64,000 bases of DNA from CAIZGX01 sp046048875 (GCA_046048875.1 JBJOFG010000017.1:1-64000); one strand, 5' to 3'. Shown: positions 41,351 through 51,198, counted from the first letter of the stretch. A program made the numbers and translations. Notes: generated by a model not told the origin, from the letters alone.

Positions 41351-44300
41351 TTATATTTTAATAAATTTCAAAATTTCATCCCCCAATTTGAAACAATAAA
41401 CACCTACTGCTTGAAGATCTAATTCAATCCGGTTGTGGCCGAAGTAGATTCCTTCAGAAACTAATTTTCCACTACCATCGAATACATAATAACGTTGACA
41501 CATGGCAGAGGAAATCTTCGAAAAATGAATTGCATTATCGAAGTAATAAATAGATCCTAAATCATTCTCATCAACTCCAGTTGGTGTAATATGAACCACA
41601 CAAATGTTGGTGGTGTCGGAACATAGGTTGGTTGTAACGATACATTGCAACCACTCGTTCTCGTTTTGCCAATCGGCTGTAAGAATTTGAAGATTGGGTG
41701 TTGATGTTCCAACGTAATTCGCACCATCCGAAATGTTCATCCAACCGAAGCCAATGTTCGACCGCCATTGATATGTGGCGCCATTCGTAATGGGTGTGAT
41801 AGCAATAATTGGAGAACTGTTTAAACTCACATTTAAAACTGAAGGGATATTCGATGAAGCTATATCGCAGAAATTAATTGTGACAATATTAGACATATCG
41901 GAACACCCTCCATCTGGGCTGTTAATGACGCATTGAAATTGTTGATTGACGTTGTTCAGGTTAACGTTTGAAACACTCAATTGCGAGGTGTTTACACCTG
42001 AGAATTGACCTGCATTGAATAAGTTCGTCCAAACACCATTTACGAGTATCTGCCATTGGTAACTCACTCCCGCTGAGGCAACGCAATTGAAATAAACTAT
42101 TTCTCCAAGATTTGCTTCAACTGAAACAGGTTGAACAAGAATTGAAGCATCAACGAAATTAACTTCGACATGGGCAGAATCCATGCAATACAAACCATTG
42201 ATGTATGCGGTAACATATAGATCATAATAGTTGAAAGATGGCTGACTAATAATAATAGGATTCAGTGTGACTGTAGTATCCATAACTGTTGGATAATACC
42301 CCGGAAGCCAATCATCCGAGACTATAATTCCATTCGCAGTTGCAGACAACGTAATGGGAAGAGAACAAGTGTTTACTATTGAATCTGTTACAGTATTCGG
42401 CCCCACCGCTTCAATTGAAATAGTATCAGATAAAACACACCCATTAGACAATGTTGCCAAAACCGAATATTCATTCGGTCCGTATTGTGAAGGGGAAAAA
42501 TTAGCAGTCCCATTTCCGTCTTCCCAATTCAAAGTGTTCCCTTGCCAAGAAATACTATCTGTTGCTGCTGTCGTAACGCTGTTAAAATTTATACCCCAAT
42601 TAAATAACCACCCATCATCTGAATCCCACATATCGCAAAATTCTATTGTCCAAGTGCCATTTATCGGACAACCAATCAAATTAGAAAAAGGTTGAACACT
42701 CGTATACACTCCACTCGGTAGTGTTCCGCCGGCATTAGAAGCCCATGTACCATTACTTGAAGTTGGTGTCCATGAATATGAGTAACCAATACCAGGCGGA
42801 TCGCTTAAGCCCATTATATCTATCGGCTCACCAAGAAAAGTCCCGCTTCCGCCTTGTTGGTGAGTTACCATCGATTGACCATTAGGACAAATCAAGGTAA
42901 TTACTAAATCACCCATAAAGCTGTGTTCAAAATTGATGTGCAATGAATTAATTTGTTCCAAATTTGTTAGAATTGGATCTAAATAATTCGAAACATTCAA
43001 GTTGAATGATTGACACATAGTCTGATTATCCGAGATGTACTGTATGTTATTATTCAAGAAGACTCCATTACTCGAAAAATTAGGTATTTCCAAAAGAGTA
43101 GTGCCACCATAACAAACAGTGTCTTGACTTGTAGTAATTTCAAAATCCTGTTGAAAATAATCGCAGCCATAAATTGTTACGGAATCTGAAATTGTCGGAC
43201 AAAAAGAATTGAGAGACGATGTTAAATAACATCTGAACCACTTCCCATAATTGCTCTGATTTAAATTGTTAACAACTAGAGAGGATGTGCTCGCACCAGC
43301 ATATTGACCTGCATTGAATAAATTTATCCATTGGCCATTGAATAATGTTTGCCATTGGTATGTTATTCCTGCCGTATTTAGAGGAACGGAGATAGTAAAA
43401 TTAGCAACCCCACCTAAAGGAGCAAACACATCATTAGGTTGATTAGTGATAGCTACTTCACAAGCAATTATCCCGTCACAGTTCTCGTCTATACTATTGT
43501 AAAATACCTCAACAGACCCGGGATGAATCGTAGGATTTGAATCATTGCAATCTGTTGAAATTGAATAGTAATTGGATAATTGATTACAAGTGTATACTAC
43601 GGAATCACCGGCATAACCATCGTTATCTGCATCGACAAAAAACATTTCAACTGAGTTGTTTAAATTAAATGACCCAGATTCTATGATTACACTTGATTTT
43701 AAAGCTTGGTCAGAGCCATTGGCGATTGCCAATCTAATGTGGTATGTTTCTCCGCAAATTAAATCGTACTGTGCACCAATTTTCAGGGTAAATCCATTCA
43801 AATTAATTGGAATCATATTCTGCGTATTATCAATGAAATAAGTAGAATTGAGCACATTGTTTACCGAACTTATTGTAATTGGAATCGGTGGGGTTGATTC
43901 TGGAATAATAGCAATATTAACAGCTCCACCAGGAAAAGCCGACGGAGAAGAATATGAACCAATAATCCCTGGACCACTTAAAAAGAATGCGAATACATCA
44001 TTGTACTGTGTATTCACCCAAGTTAAGTATTCATCTGAACCGAAGATGTAATTGAAACTCAGGCTGTTTCCTTGTGATACAAAATCAAACTCTAATGTAG
44101 CTATATTATTTACAGAACTTACAGTAAAATTAGGTAAACCTGTTGTTGAATTCGACTGTCCAATAAGTGGTGGAACTGAATTCGCTACATATAACAAATC
44201 CATTTCAGTCAAGATAAGCTGTGAATTCAATCCAGAACCGGCTTGATTGATTGTTACAATATCGTCATTCATGTATCCAATACCAACTGAAGCAATATAA

Positions 44301-44770
44301 ATACTTGTAATTATACCGGCGGTTGCAGTTATATTCACAGACATGCCTGTGCCGTTTCCGCCAGCGACCGAAATGTTGTTACCTGTCGTATAACCAGTAC
44401 CTCCAGATAACAATGCAAACCCACCAATATTTGGGGTAATGGGCGAACCGACGAAATTCGGCACAATTTCTCGGGCGTCAGAGCTACCGAGAACAATTCC
44501 ATTGGTAATTTGAATATTAGAATCCGTATTTCCCGACATCTGACCTAACTGCTGCGACACTCCACTAAAGATTGCATTAGAATAACTAATACTTGGCCCC
44601 AGCAAAGCTTGAACAGCCTGGTCAGCCGAAACGTAAGACACTGTTAATTGTGATAAAACATTATTCGAATGAAGAGAAAAGAATAAAAGAAAAGTCAGAA
44701 AGCTTATTTCGCGGAATCTTCGACTCAAAAAAGTAAGAGCATTATCCAAAATAATTGATTTACTTTTCAT
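41351..44770 (-). CDS. T9SS cargo with choice-of-anchor L, MopE-like, Ig-like and P-domain modules
   Basis: A 1139-aa secreted protein. A choice-of-anchor L domain is split around about residues 50-330 (ADQAVQALLGPSISYSNAIF; LEFDFVSQGNSLSFNYIFGS), followed by a MopE-type metal-binding motif (FFVDADNDGYAGDS, STDCNDSNPTIHPGSVE, NENCDG-like), Ig-like modules (ITYQWQTLFNGQWINLFNAG, repeated near 850), and a proprotein-convertase P-like domain (INFEHSFMGDLVITLICPNG; CDMWDSDDGWLFNWGINF). The C-terminus is a degenerate type A-like domain (YYVFDGSGKLVSEGIY, GVYCFKLGDEILKFIKI). ATG 44770 (MKSKSIILDN) is chosen over the start at 44845, since it places a signal segment sensibly. Confidence 0.88.
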   Translation of the reverse strand: MKSKSIILDNALTFLSRRFREISFLTFLLFFSLHSNNVLSQLTVSYVSADQAVQALLGPSISYSNAIFSGVSQQLGQMSGNTDSNIQITNGIVLGSSDAREIVPNFVGSPITPNIGGFALLSGGTGYTTGNNISVAGGNGTGMSVNITATAGIITSIYIASVGIGYMNDDIVTINQAGSGLNSQLILTEMDLLYVANSVPPLIGQSNSTTGLPNFTVSSVNNIATLEFDFVSQGNSLSFNYIFGSDEYLTWVNTQYNDVFAFFLSGPGIIGSYSSPSAFPGGAVNIAIIPESTPPIPITISSVNNVLNSTYFIDNTQNMIPINLNGFTLKIGAQYDLICGETYHIRLAIANGSDQALKSSVIIESGSFNLNNSVEMFFVDADNDGYAGDSVVYTCNQLSNYYSISTDCNDSNPTIHPGSVEVFYNSIDENCDGIIACEVAITNQPNDVFAPLGGVANFTISVPLNTAGITYQWQTLFNGQWINLFNAGQYAGASTSSLVVNNLNQSNYGKWFRCYLTSSLNSFCPTISDSVTIYGCDYFQQDFEITTSQDTVCYGGTTLLEIPNFSSNGVFLNNNIQYISDNQTMCQSFNLNVSNYLDPILTNLEQINSLHINFEHSFMGDLVITLICPNGQSMVTHQQGGSGTFLGEPIDIMGLSDPPGIGYSYSWTPTSSNGTWASNAGGTLPSGVYTSVQPFSNLIGCPINGTWTIEFCDMWDSDDGWLFNWGINFNSVTTAATDSISWQGNTLNWEDGNGTANFSPSQYGPNEYSVLATLSNGCVLSDTISIEAVGPNTVTDSIVNTCSLPITLSATANGIIVSDDWLPGYYPTVMDTTVTLNPIIISQPSFNYYDLYVTAYINGLYCMDSAHVEVNFVDASILVQPVSVEANLGEIVYFNCVASAGVSYQWQILVNGVWTNLFNAGQFSGVNTSQLSVSNVNLNNVNQQFQCVINSPDGGCSDMSNIVTINFCDIASSNIPSVLNVSLNSSPIIAITPITNGATYQWRSNIGFGWMNISDGANYVGTSTPNLQILTADWQNENEWLQCIVTTNLCSDTTNICVVHITPTGVDENDLGSIYYFDNAIHFSKISSAMCQRYYVFDGSGKLVSEGIYFGHNRIELDLQAVGVYCFKLGDEILKFIKI

Positions 44771-44857
44771 TCGGATTTTTTTGGTTAGTATCTTTCGTTT
44801 ATTCGATTCTTTAACAGTCAGAGTGGTTGTAGGAACTTCAATCATATCAAAAAATCA

Positions 44858-47707
44858 CTACCTCTTCACAACCTTCCCTGTCTGCCTAGATCCGTTTACA
44901 TAAACAGAAAGCAAGTAAGTTCCAGTGGCGAGTGATTCAGTGTTGATTGTTGTTTGTCTTACGCCCATGCCTTGAAGAAGTTTTCTTCCTGTTAAGTCGT
45001 GGATTTCGTAGTTGAATTTCCCTTCTACTTTCAAGGTTAATTCGTTGTTCATTGGATTCGGAAAGGCCTTTACATTAAACGCATTTTCTTCCCCAACGAA
45101 TTCTATCCAGTCGTTGATGTTATAGGTTGTGTTCGTGATGATGGCTTCGTTCCAATCGAAATAAATGTAGGCCGTGTTTGTAATTACACTTCCAATCGGA
45201 TTACCCGGATTTTCACGCATGCGGAAAACGAAATGCCCTTGACTCAACTCTTGACTCACGCTGCTGTCTGGCAGCCAAATGTTATTGAACTTAAATCGAA
45301 GAACACCATTACCGAAATTCTCTACTTCTACTTCGTGGGTAGAATAAATTAACTCGAAGGTTGACCAATTCAATTCTGCATCGAGTGTGTCTAGGATGTA
45401 AATGTTTTGCGCTGGCGCCGTGCCGGTATTTTGAAAACGAACGGTGTACTCCAACTCATCGTCTTCCCCAAAGTTAATATCGCTCTCTGAGAAGCCACTC
45501 ATTTCATTTTCATGAAACGTTTTGCGATAGACGTTTTTATCGTTCGGATCGTAACTGTTTCCTAGAATTTGAAGTAATCCGCCTTGATTGTTCCCGTTGT
45601 AGCAATCGGAAACTAAGTTGGGTGTAATGGTTGAGTTGAAGAGATGTTGGGTACCGTCGGCTAATCCAAACGGTATATTAAAGAAGAGAATATCGGTGTT
45701 GTTGAAGCCAGGGCTAATAGAACCGAGATTCCAAGTAATGCTGTTACCCGAAATTACGTAATTCGGATTTTGAATGGAGGACGTTTGAATGGTCACTCCC
45801 TGTGGCCACGTTAATTGAAGAGAGTAATTGGCAGCTTCTGGACCGTAATTCCCCCAGTTTAATTTTATCCAAGCTGTTTGATTTTGGTAATAGCCGAGCC
45901 ATGGCGTTACTGTTGTCCACAAATCGGTGCAAGTGTTGTTGCATTGTACCGGAATGGAAAGCGGTTGACTACTTGCGAGTGTGTCTCCATAGATATAGAA
46001 AATGTTGTTGCTTGCCATGGTATAACCGTTATTGGCTAACCACGTTGAACTAATGGTAGCTTGCGCATAACCGGTCACTCCGAAAATGGCTCCGCAATAA
46101 TGAAAGTATCCGCTGGTATCTGAATAAACGGTTATTGCCGTTGTGCTACCCCCTTGATAATTATCAATCGTTATTGGTGCATTAACCAAAGGCATCTCAC
46201 CAAAGTTCTGAATGCCATCGTCGTTGCCGTCACAAAAAACATTTCCCTCATAACACAAGACAGGAAACGGATTGAAGTTGGTGCAATTTATAGGGAAAAG
46301 AGTATCGCTATTAAATCCGTAAGCCGGTCCATAAAATAAATCATGTCCCAAATAAGTTATAGTCGGGTTGACTCCACTATATCCTAAGTTCAATAAATAA
46401 TTTGGATTTATTGAAATCTGAATGGTGTCTCCAGGAAGACCTGGAGTTCCGTAAGAAATAATAAGATCCCCATCACTGTACGCGAAAATTTCACCTTGAT
46501 AATTATTAAGCGAGAAGCTGTTCCCATAAGTTGTAGTTGAAAAACTGTAACCTGTATTTAAATTAGAAATGGTAATAGGCACATTGGGAATTCCGAATTC
46601 ATTCCAATAATTGTAGAAGTCGTCATTGTTTTGATCACAAAATAACAACCCCTCAGTTTGTAAATAGCCGCTGGCAACTTCAAAAGTATCGCATGCGTTA
46701 TAAACACAACCGCCGACGAATTCTGCATTTAAGCAGGCTGTAACATATGAAGCACCGATTATTGAGGGAAAGATAGCCGTACTTTGATTCGAAATGATTG
46801 GAGTACCAATGGGCTGGGCGTTGAAATCAAATGCCGTTATTTCCCAAGCATGATTGGTAATGTTTGTTTCCGATGATGTTTGGTAAGTTGCACTAAAGTC
46901 GGCTGCAACATGTTGTGATATGTTGGTTGCGCAATTAACGAAGGGTGAACAAACGAGAGAAACATAAAAATTAATTTGTCCGCCACAATTATATACAACA
47001 TTAGAGCCTGAGTAGACACTTGCACTATAACCATTATTGGCAAGAAAGGTTGAATCTACAATTAGTTCATAAGACCCTAATGGCATGCCAAAAATGGGAG
47101 GTATTGGATTACCCGTGTTTAATTCTAGATTGACAGATAACCCAGTCTCAATATTCACAAGTATAGCAGGAATTACTTGGCTTATTGTTTCTTGAAAAAT
47201 ACCATCGCCGTTGCAGTCTATGGGTATTATCATATCCACCCAATAATTTCCTGTGGTTACATAAAAATGTTGGCCAACATTAACGCTTCTCACGTTACTT
47301 GCACTCGTTTGATTCTGAGAATTCAGTACTGTAGTGGTAATGGAGTAATTGCCTGGGGTGTTATAATGGTGAGAAACTACAGGCGATATTGTTACAAAAG
47401 AATTCAGAACCGAAGTATTGCCGAAATGAGTGGTGGTAGCGCCGTCCCCCCAATTGACAACTACCGTGAATTGCGTTGAAGAAAAATTAGTTCCCTGAAT
47501 CAATTGTGTAATTTCATTCGTCGAACTGGCAATTGTCCCTGTTTTAAACGACATGGTTATCAAAGAGTCGCAATTAGTATCTGAGAATACATAATTCGAA
47601 GGGGTTGCATAGGTATTTCGGTAAGGTACCAACCCGGTAATTTGAAGTCCTTGAGCGAATGATTCTAATGAAACAATACACAAGAAAAGAATGAGTAGTT
47701 GACGCAT
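44858..47707 (-). CDS. T9SS type A cargo with SdrD-like and DUF7619-like domains
   Basis: A 949-aa secreted protein with signal peptide MRQLLILFLCIVSLESFAQ. A PKD-like module (about 85-140), repeated SdrD B-like folds each opening with a (F/V)CDxNxDGxxN element (FCDQNNDDFYNYWNEFGIPN; FCDGNDDGIQNFGEMPLVNA), a conserved-repeat domain beginning YDPNDKNVYRKTF (DUF7619-like) and a type A sorting domain (VKAFPNPMNNELTLKV, TYLLSVYVNGSRQTGKVVKR). It shares the last two modules with the 835-aa cargo protein. First gene of the cargo series after the lipoproteins. Confidence 0.9.
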   Translation of the reverse strand: MRQLLILFLCIVSLESFAQGLQITGLVPYRNTYATPSNYVFSDTNCDSLITMSFKTGTIASSTNEITQLIQGTNFSSTQFTVVVNWGDGATTTHFGNTSVLNSFVTISPVVSHHYNTPGNYSITTTVLNSQNQTSASNVRSVNVGQHFYVTTGNYWVDMIIPIDCNGDGIFQETISQVIPAILVNIETGLSVNLELNTGNPIPPIFGMPLGSYELIVDSTFLANNGYSASVYSGSNVVYNCGGQINFYVSLVCSPFVNCATNISQHVAADFSATYQTSSETNITNHAWEITAFDFNAQPIGTPIISNQSTAIFPSIIGASYVTACLNAEFVGGCVYNACDTFEVASGYLQTEGLLFCDQNNDDFYNYWNEFGIPNVPITISNLNTGYSFSTTTYGNSFSLNNYQGEIFAYSDGDLIISYGTPGLPGDTIQISINPNYLLNLGYSGVNPTITYLGHDLFYGPAYGFNSDTLFPINCTNFNPFPVLCYEGNVFCDGNDDGIQNFGEMPLVNAPITIDNYQGGSTTAITVYSDTSGYFHYCGAIFGVTGYAQATISSTWLANNGYTMASNNIFYIYGDTLASSQPLSIPVQCNNTCTDLWTTVTPWLGYYQNQTAWIKLNWGNYGPEAANYSLQLTWPQGVTIQTSSIQNPNYVISGNSITWNLGSISPGFNNTDILFFNIPFGLADGTQHLFNSTITPNLVSDCYNGNNQGGLLQILGNSYDPNDKNVYRKTFHENEMSGFSESDINFGEDDELEYTVRFQNTGTAPAQNIYILDTLDAELNWSTFELIYSTHEVEVENFGNGVLRFKFNNIWLPDSSVSQELSQGHFVFRMRENPGNPIGSVITNTAYIYFDWNEAIITNTTYNINDWIEFVGEENAFNVKAFPNPMNNELTLKVEGKFNYEIHDLTGRKLLQGMGVRQTTINTESLATGTYLLSVYVNGSRQTGKVVKR

Positions 47708-47711
47708 GGTT

Positions 47712-48509
47712 TTATTTCTTTAAATCGAATGTGTACTTACCTGGCTGAGTACCACCCACGATATCGGTAATTTTAAAAATGTAATAGGTAGCTGAAGTGG
47801 ATTCCTTCAAAATATAAATGTCTCCGACATACAATGAATCGGTGACATTCAAATGTTGAGTAGAATTAAATAACGATGGTAAATCCGCGCGTTGAACTTC
47901 ATCGAAGTTTACCAATGGAACATATGCAAATTGAGAGCCATTTGGAGAATACCACTTGTAAGCTAATTCATTCGAACCAGACAATGTGTCGGTGCTAAAC
48001 TCTTGCAATTGAGGAATAGATTCTGAAGGTTGATCAGAACTATAAAACAATGCCGAGCCACTTTCCAAATCAAATGCATTGAAGATTGTATTATGAATAG
48101 AGTAAAACTCCAAACCACTTTGCAACTGAAGCGGTGAACTTGTTAAATATATTCGCTTAATGGCCATTGAAGCATTTCCTTTCGCGTCGTATAGCACAAA
48201 ACGTAAATAAACAGTCTGCCCTTCGGCAAAGCCATTTGAAAAATTCTTCGCATAAATCGCAGTGTATTCCTGGCCAAATAAAGACATCGTTGTATCGAGT
48301 TGCTCAGGCTGCGTTTCAGTTGATAGATAAACATCTAGTCGATCTAAATTATTCCCACTGAAACAATTCACATTCATCCAAAAATTTTCTAAGCCCGATT
48401 GGAAAAAACTCCCACCCGGATTAAATACCAAGGTGGGAGAATCATCCTTTTCACATGAACCAATTAATACCGCTATTGCTAACAGTAAACCATAAATGTG
48501 CTTTTTCAA
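47712..48509 (-). CDS. Lipoprotein of unknown function
   Basis: A 265-aa lipoprotein: signal peptide with lipobox (LLLAIAVLIGSC, Cys19) followed by EKDD. The body is beta-rich and not recognised; WMNVNCFSGNNLDRLDVYLS and GQTVYLRFVLYDAKGNASM recall Ig-like or lipocalin-type surface modules. The C-terminus ITDIVGGTQPGKYTFDLKK resembles the end of small DUF proteins measuring exported domains. It stops 4 bases before the 949-aa T9SS cargo gene starts, so the two are probably co-expressed. Confidence 0.75.
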   Translation of the reverse strand: MKKHIYGLLLAIAVLIGSCEKDDSPTLVFNPGGSFFQSGLENFWMNVNCFSGNNLDRLDVYLSTETQPEQLDTTMSLFGQEYTAIYAKNFSNGFAEGQTVYLRFVLYDAKGNASMAIKRIYLTSSPLQLQSGLEFYSIHNTIFNAFDLESGSALFYSSDQPSESIPQLQEFSTDTLSGSNELAYKWYSPNGSQFAYVPLVNFDEVQRADLPSLFNSTQHLNVTDSLYVGDIYILKESTSATYYIFKITDIVGGTQPGKYTFDLKK

Positions 48510-48543
48510 AACTCGAAGATCTTAATAGACATTGCTGAATATA

Positions 48544-49368
48544 TTAATTGCAGCCCATGGTACCAGATCCGGCGTAAGTCGAATAAGTCAAGTCGTAATC
48601 AATCGTTGAAAAATCTGTTTCTATCCCCCAGTAGTTTCCATCAAAGGTCATGTCACCACCATTAACAGTTATGTCACCATCTTTAGAAAAATAGAAGGCG
48701 CCAAAGCTATCACTATCAAAGGCAAAAACAGCTGCAAATGCTAATCCTTGTGCTAGTGGATCCTCTGTTATCCAATCAAATACTTGGTAACTACCAGCCG
48801 CTTGAAAGTCGTAGACAATGTACTCTGCGAAACCATAGAAGAAATCGCCAAAAGAAGCTGAATCAGCGTTCGATAACATTGAAAAATCTGCGTCTAAGCC
48901 AATCACAGCAGAAAATCCGTCGATAGGCATTTCACCAAACACTCCACCAAAAAGAGCTGTGTAAGCACTTAAATCAAATGCCAAGCAGATGGTATTTACA
49001 GTTAAACTAGTATTACCTGCTGTAATCGTTGACGTTGCACCTGAACCCGATGTTAAATCCGATGATGAAAAATAAATGATTGCATAACCACCTTCGGCAT
49101 ATACAGTACCGGACTGTGGATTAGCGAAATCCCATGATTTCGGCAAACTAATACTTCTTTCTTCAAGATTAAAATCTACCAATCGCTTCTTTTCTTCATC
49201 GAATACCCTGATAATAATCGGTGTGTTTCTAAATACTGCTTGAAGTTTTTCGAATTTACTCTTCTCCAACTTAAGTTCAGTAGGAGTTATTTCAATGTCT
49301 GTAATCTTGTTACAGGACAGAGCCGTCAAAACCAAAATTGGTAAAATAATTCGAATTAATTTTTTCAT
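48544..49368 (-). CDS. Lipoprotein of unknown function
   Basis: A 274-aa lipoprotein: signal peptide and lipobox (PILVLTALSC, Cys19). The middle and C-terminal parts are rich in Ser, Gly, Asp, Phe and Tyr, with alternating hydrophobic pattern suggesting a beta-rich fold; it ends GTMGCN. No family recognised. It lies between a small barrel protein gene (14-base gap) and the other lipoprotein gene (34-base gap), all on the minus strand. Confidence 0.72.
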   Translation of the reverse strand: MKKLIRIILPILVLTALSCNKITDIEITPTELKLEKSKFEKLQAVFRNTPIIIRVFDEEKKRLVDFNLEERSISLPKSWDFANPQSGTVYAEGGYAIIYFSSSDLTSGSGATSTITAGNTSLTVNTICLAFDLSAYTALFGGVFGEMPIDGFSAVIGLDADFSMLSNADSASFGDFFYGFAEYIVYDFQAAGSYQVFDWITEDPLAQGLAFAAVFAFDSDSFGAFYFSKDGDITVNGGDMTFDGNYWGIETDFSTIDYDLTYSTYAGSGTMGCN

Positions 49369-49382
49369 AACACAAAATTTAT

Positions 49383-50060
49383 TTAGTTAAACAACCAACC
49401 TAAACGAAAAGTACCTTGATAGGTTGGACCCCAATTGAAAGAAGTGTTATTCCCCTTAGAATCTAAATCTTCCATTGAAACCTCTGGATTGTCGTACTTC
49501 GTTTTACTTATTCCTTTCATCTCCTTCGAAAATCCAAAACCCATTTCTAATCCAAAAAATAATTGTTCTCCAAAATAATAATCCATTCCTGCAACTGCAT
49601 TTAGACCAAGTGTTGAATTTCGAGTTGAAGAAACGGTTGTTGCAATTTGAGATTCAGTCATCCATTGAGATTCAGTGGAATTCTTTGTCCATTCAACTTG
49701 CAATAAAGCCTCCGCACCGATATAAGGCGACAACTTATTGTTCCCGTCAAAATGTTTCTCAAATCCTGGGCGAAGAGTTAAATTTCTATCTGAACTTAAA
49801 GATAGAAGTTCCAATAAATCTCCATCAGCCTCTTGAGTTATTGTTTTTGATCTCGAACCACCCAAAAATGCAGTAAGTCTCAAAGCCGTATTATCATCCT
49901 TAAAATGTCTGAAACGAATTCCGCTAATCTTAACGGGTTCACTACCTAACGGCGCTACTTGTAATTCAAGACTGTGATCACCTGACGATTGTTTTTGAGC
50001 TGAAGCAAATTGGAAGGAAAAGGCCAGAATGCCCGAAATGAATAATGTACCTAATTTCAT
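49383..50060 (-). CDS. Small outer-membrane beta-barrel protein
   Basis: A 225-aa protein with signal peptide (MKLGTLFISGILAFSFQFASA) and alternating-hydrophobicity strands: ISGIRFRHFKDDNTALRLTA, SPYIGAEALLQVEW, TLGLNAVAGMDYYFGEQLFF, GPTYQGTFRLGWLFN. It ends in an aromatic/Asn strand typical of eight-stranded barrels. Family not certain (OmpW/opacity-type porin fold). It starts 20 bases after the 183-aa barrel gene stops, implying one transcription unit. Confidence 0.82.
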   Translation of the reverse strand: MKLGTLFISGILAFSFQFASAQKQSSGDHSLELQVAPLGSEPVKISGIRFRHFKDDNTALRLTAFLGGSRSKTITQEADGDLLELLSLSSDRNLTLRPGFEKHFDGNNKLSPYIGAEALLQVEWTKNSTESQWMTESQIATTVSSTRNSTLGLNAVAGMDYYFGEQLFFGLEMGFGFSKEMKGISKTKYDNPEVSMEDLDSKGNNTSFNWGPTYQGTFRLGWLFN

Positions 50061-50080
50061 AAAATTGATTTTTTTTGTTC

Positions 50081-50632
50081 TTACTTAAAATAATAATGTA
50101 TTCCACCACCGTACAACAATCCTGTAGCTGTCGCAGCTGTTAAACCATATGATCCATATGATCCAACGCCTAACTTCCAGTTAATTCCTAAATCTCCACC
50201 CAAGAATTCTGGGAACCACTCCACACCGCCACCAACATTCCAACCGAACCAAGAGTAGTTGTCAATTGTTCCGAACACCCCGTCATCATAATTGATAGAA
50301 CCACGGCCTACACCCACATATAGAAATGGAGAGAAATTATTTTTTTCTTCGAAACAATAATTCAATTCAGCACCAATGTTTGTCCAAGAAACACCTGCAC
50401 CATAACCACGACGATTAAATGTAACTTGACCTTTTACTTTGTCTGTAAATGCAAATCGAGCACTTAATCCTGAAGCAGGATAAGTATAGTTCAACCCCAA
50501 TCCGAAAGTTCTGTTTCCACTTTTTCTGCGTGGTGCAAAAAGTTCAGATTCATTTGATTTCATTCCGCTCTGGGCAACCATTGCACCGAACGACATTGCA
50601 CTTAAAACAAGCGCTAAGAATAGTTTTTTCAT
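50081..50632 (-). CDS. Small outer-membrane beta-barrel protein
   Basis: A 183-aa protein with signal peptide (MKKLFLALVLSAMSFGAMVAQ) and eight-stranded barrel-like repeats ending in GGGIHYYFK, with the terminal aromatic expected of BAM substrates. Segments such as GLGLNYTYPASGLSARFAF, NIGAELNYCFEEKNNFSPFL and GVGRGSINYDDG support an outer-membrane beta-barrel family. It is first in the minus-strand series of barrels, lipoproteins and T9SS cargo, behind a consensus promoter and opposite a divergent HTH gene. Confidence 0.85.
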   Translation of the reverse strand: MKKLFLALVLSAMSFGAMVAQSGMKSNESELFAPRRKSGNRTFGLGLNYTYPASGLSARFAFTDKVKGQVTFNRRGYGAGVSWTNIGAELNYCFEEKNNFSPFLYVGVGRGSINYDDGVFGTIDNYSWFGWNVGGGVEWFPEFLGGDLGINWKLGVGSYGSYGLTAATATGLLYGGGIHYYFK

Positions 50633-50653
50633 TTTAATTAAAGTTTAGTGATT

Positions 50654-50661
50654 CAAATATA
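50654..50661 (-). promoter_or_regulatory. -7 element of the small barrel gene
   Basis: Minus strand TATATTTG, a perfect TAnnTTTG match, 21 bases before the 183-aa barrel ATG. The -33 box is unclear. Confidence 0.65.
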
Positions 50662-50685
50662 AACAACTTCTTTACACTATTTGCA

Positions 50686-50695
50686 CACATATGTG
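50686..50695. promoter_or_regulatory. Candidate operator between divergent barrel and HTH genes
   Basis: CACATATGTG, a perfect 10-bp palindrome located 25 bases upstream of the barrel -7 box (near its -33 region) and 36 bases before the HTH ATG. Position fits an operator for the adjacent HTH protein; no second copy was located. Confidence 0.3.
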
Positions 50696-50731
50696 CTTTT
50701 TTGTTTCCGTAAATGGTTTGAACTTGCACAC

Positions 50732-51052
50732 ATGGCTGTGCACCGAGGACAAATATTAGAGAACGCAATTCGCGAAAAAGGAATAACTTTCGCAGCAGCA
50801 GCAAAGCGTTGTAAAATAAGCCGAAGAACACTCTACAACTACCTCGAAAATCCTGAACTTCCTTGGCAAAAAATCATCGAATTCGAAGAGAACCTTCAAC
50901 TCGATTTGGGAAAGCACTTTACACAATTGAGAAAATACAAATCTGTAAAGTCAGAGCCACTCATTCTCCAAGAACCACATGAAGCCGTGTACTGGAGAAA
51001 TAAATACATTGAGCTTTTAGAAAGATATGCTTTGCATCTCGAAGCACGCTGA
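50732..51052 (+). CDS. Small HTH regulator
   Basis: A 106-aa DNA-binding protein with an HTH at about residues 5-45 (GQILENAIREKGITFAAAAK, CKISRRTLYNYLENPELPWQ) and a C-terminal motif YWRNKYIELLERYALHLEAR. The last motif also ends the XRE protein at 29.8 kb (KYIEVLER), so the two may share an oligomerisation or sensing element. ATG 50732 is chosen because homology begins MAVHRGQ. It is divergent from the small barrel gene and may regulate it. Confidence 0.82.
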   Translation: MAVHRGQILENAIREKGITFAAAAKRCKISRRTLYNYLENPELPWQKIIEFEENLQLDLGKHFTQLRKYKSVKSEPLILQEPHEAVYWRNKYIELLERYALHLEAR

Positions 51053-51053
51053 G

Positions 51054-51198
51054 GTCTGCGACGAATGTGCTAGCACGAATGCCCTTGGGGCGACATTACC
51101 CGCGTAGCGCGGCTGTTAGGCCGTACGAGAGGGAACGATTCTCGCACTCATAAACGTCAAAGACATTCGTGCTTGCACATTCGTTGCTTCGCAACATT
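51054..51198. repeat. Composite repeat: ATTCG-palindrome mosaic, locus 4, enclosing 65-bp copy B
   Basis: It fills the gap between the convergent HTH and scoB genes. Left part 51054-51081: GTCTGCGAC, GAATG, TGCTAGCAC, GAATG. Centre 51082-51146: copy B of the 65-bp repeat. Right part 51156-51198: GTCAAAGAC, ATTCG, TGCTTGCA, CATTCG, TTGCTTCGCAA, CATTC, in inverse orientation to the left part. This is the only place where both repeat families are physically joined. Confidence 0.8.

Noticed and set aside
41351..44845. Start of the 1139-aa cargo protein at 44845
   Set aside because: It would put about 25 polar residues before the signal segment; the internal ATG at 44770 fits better, although even there the signal segment begins late.
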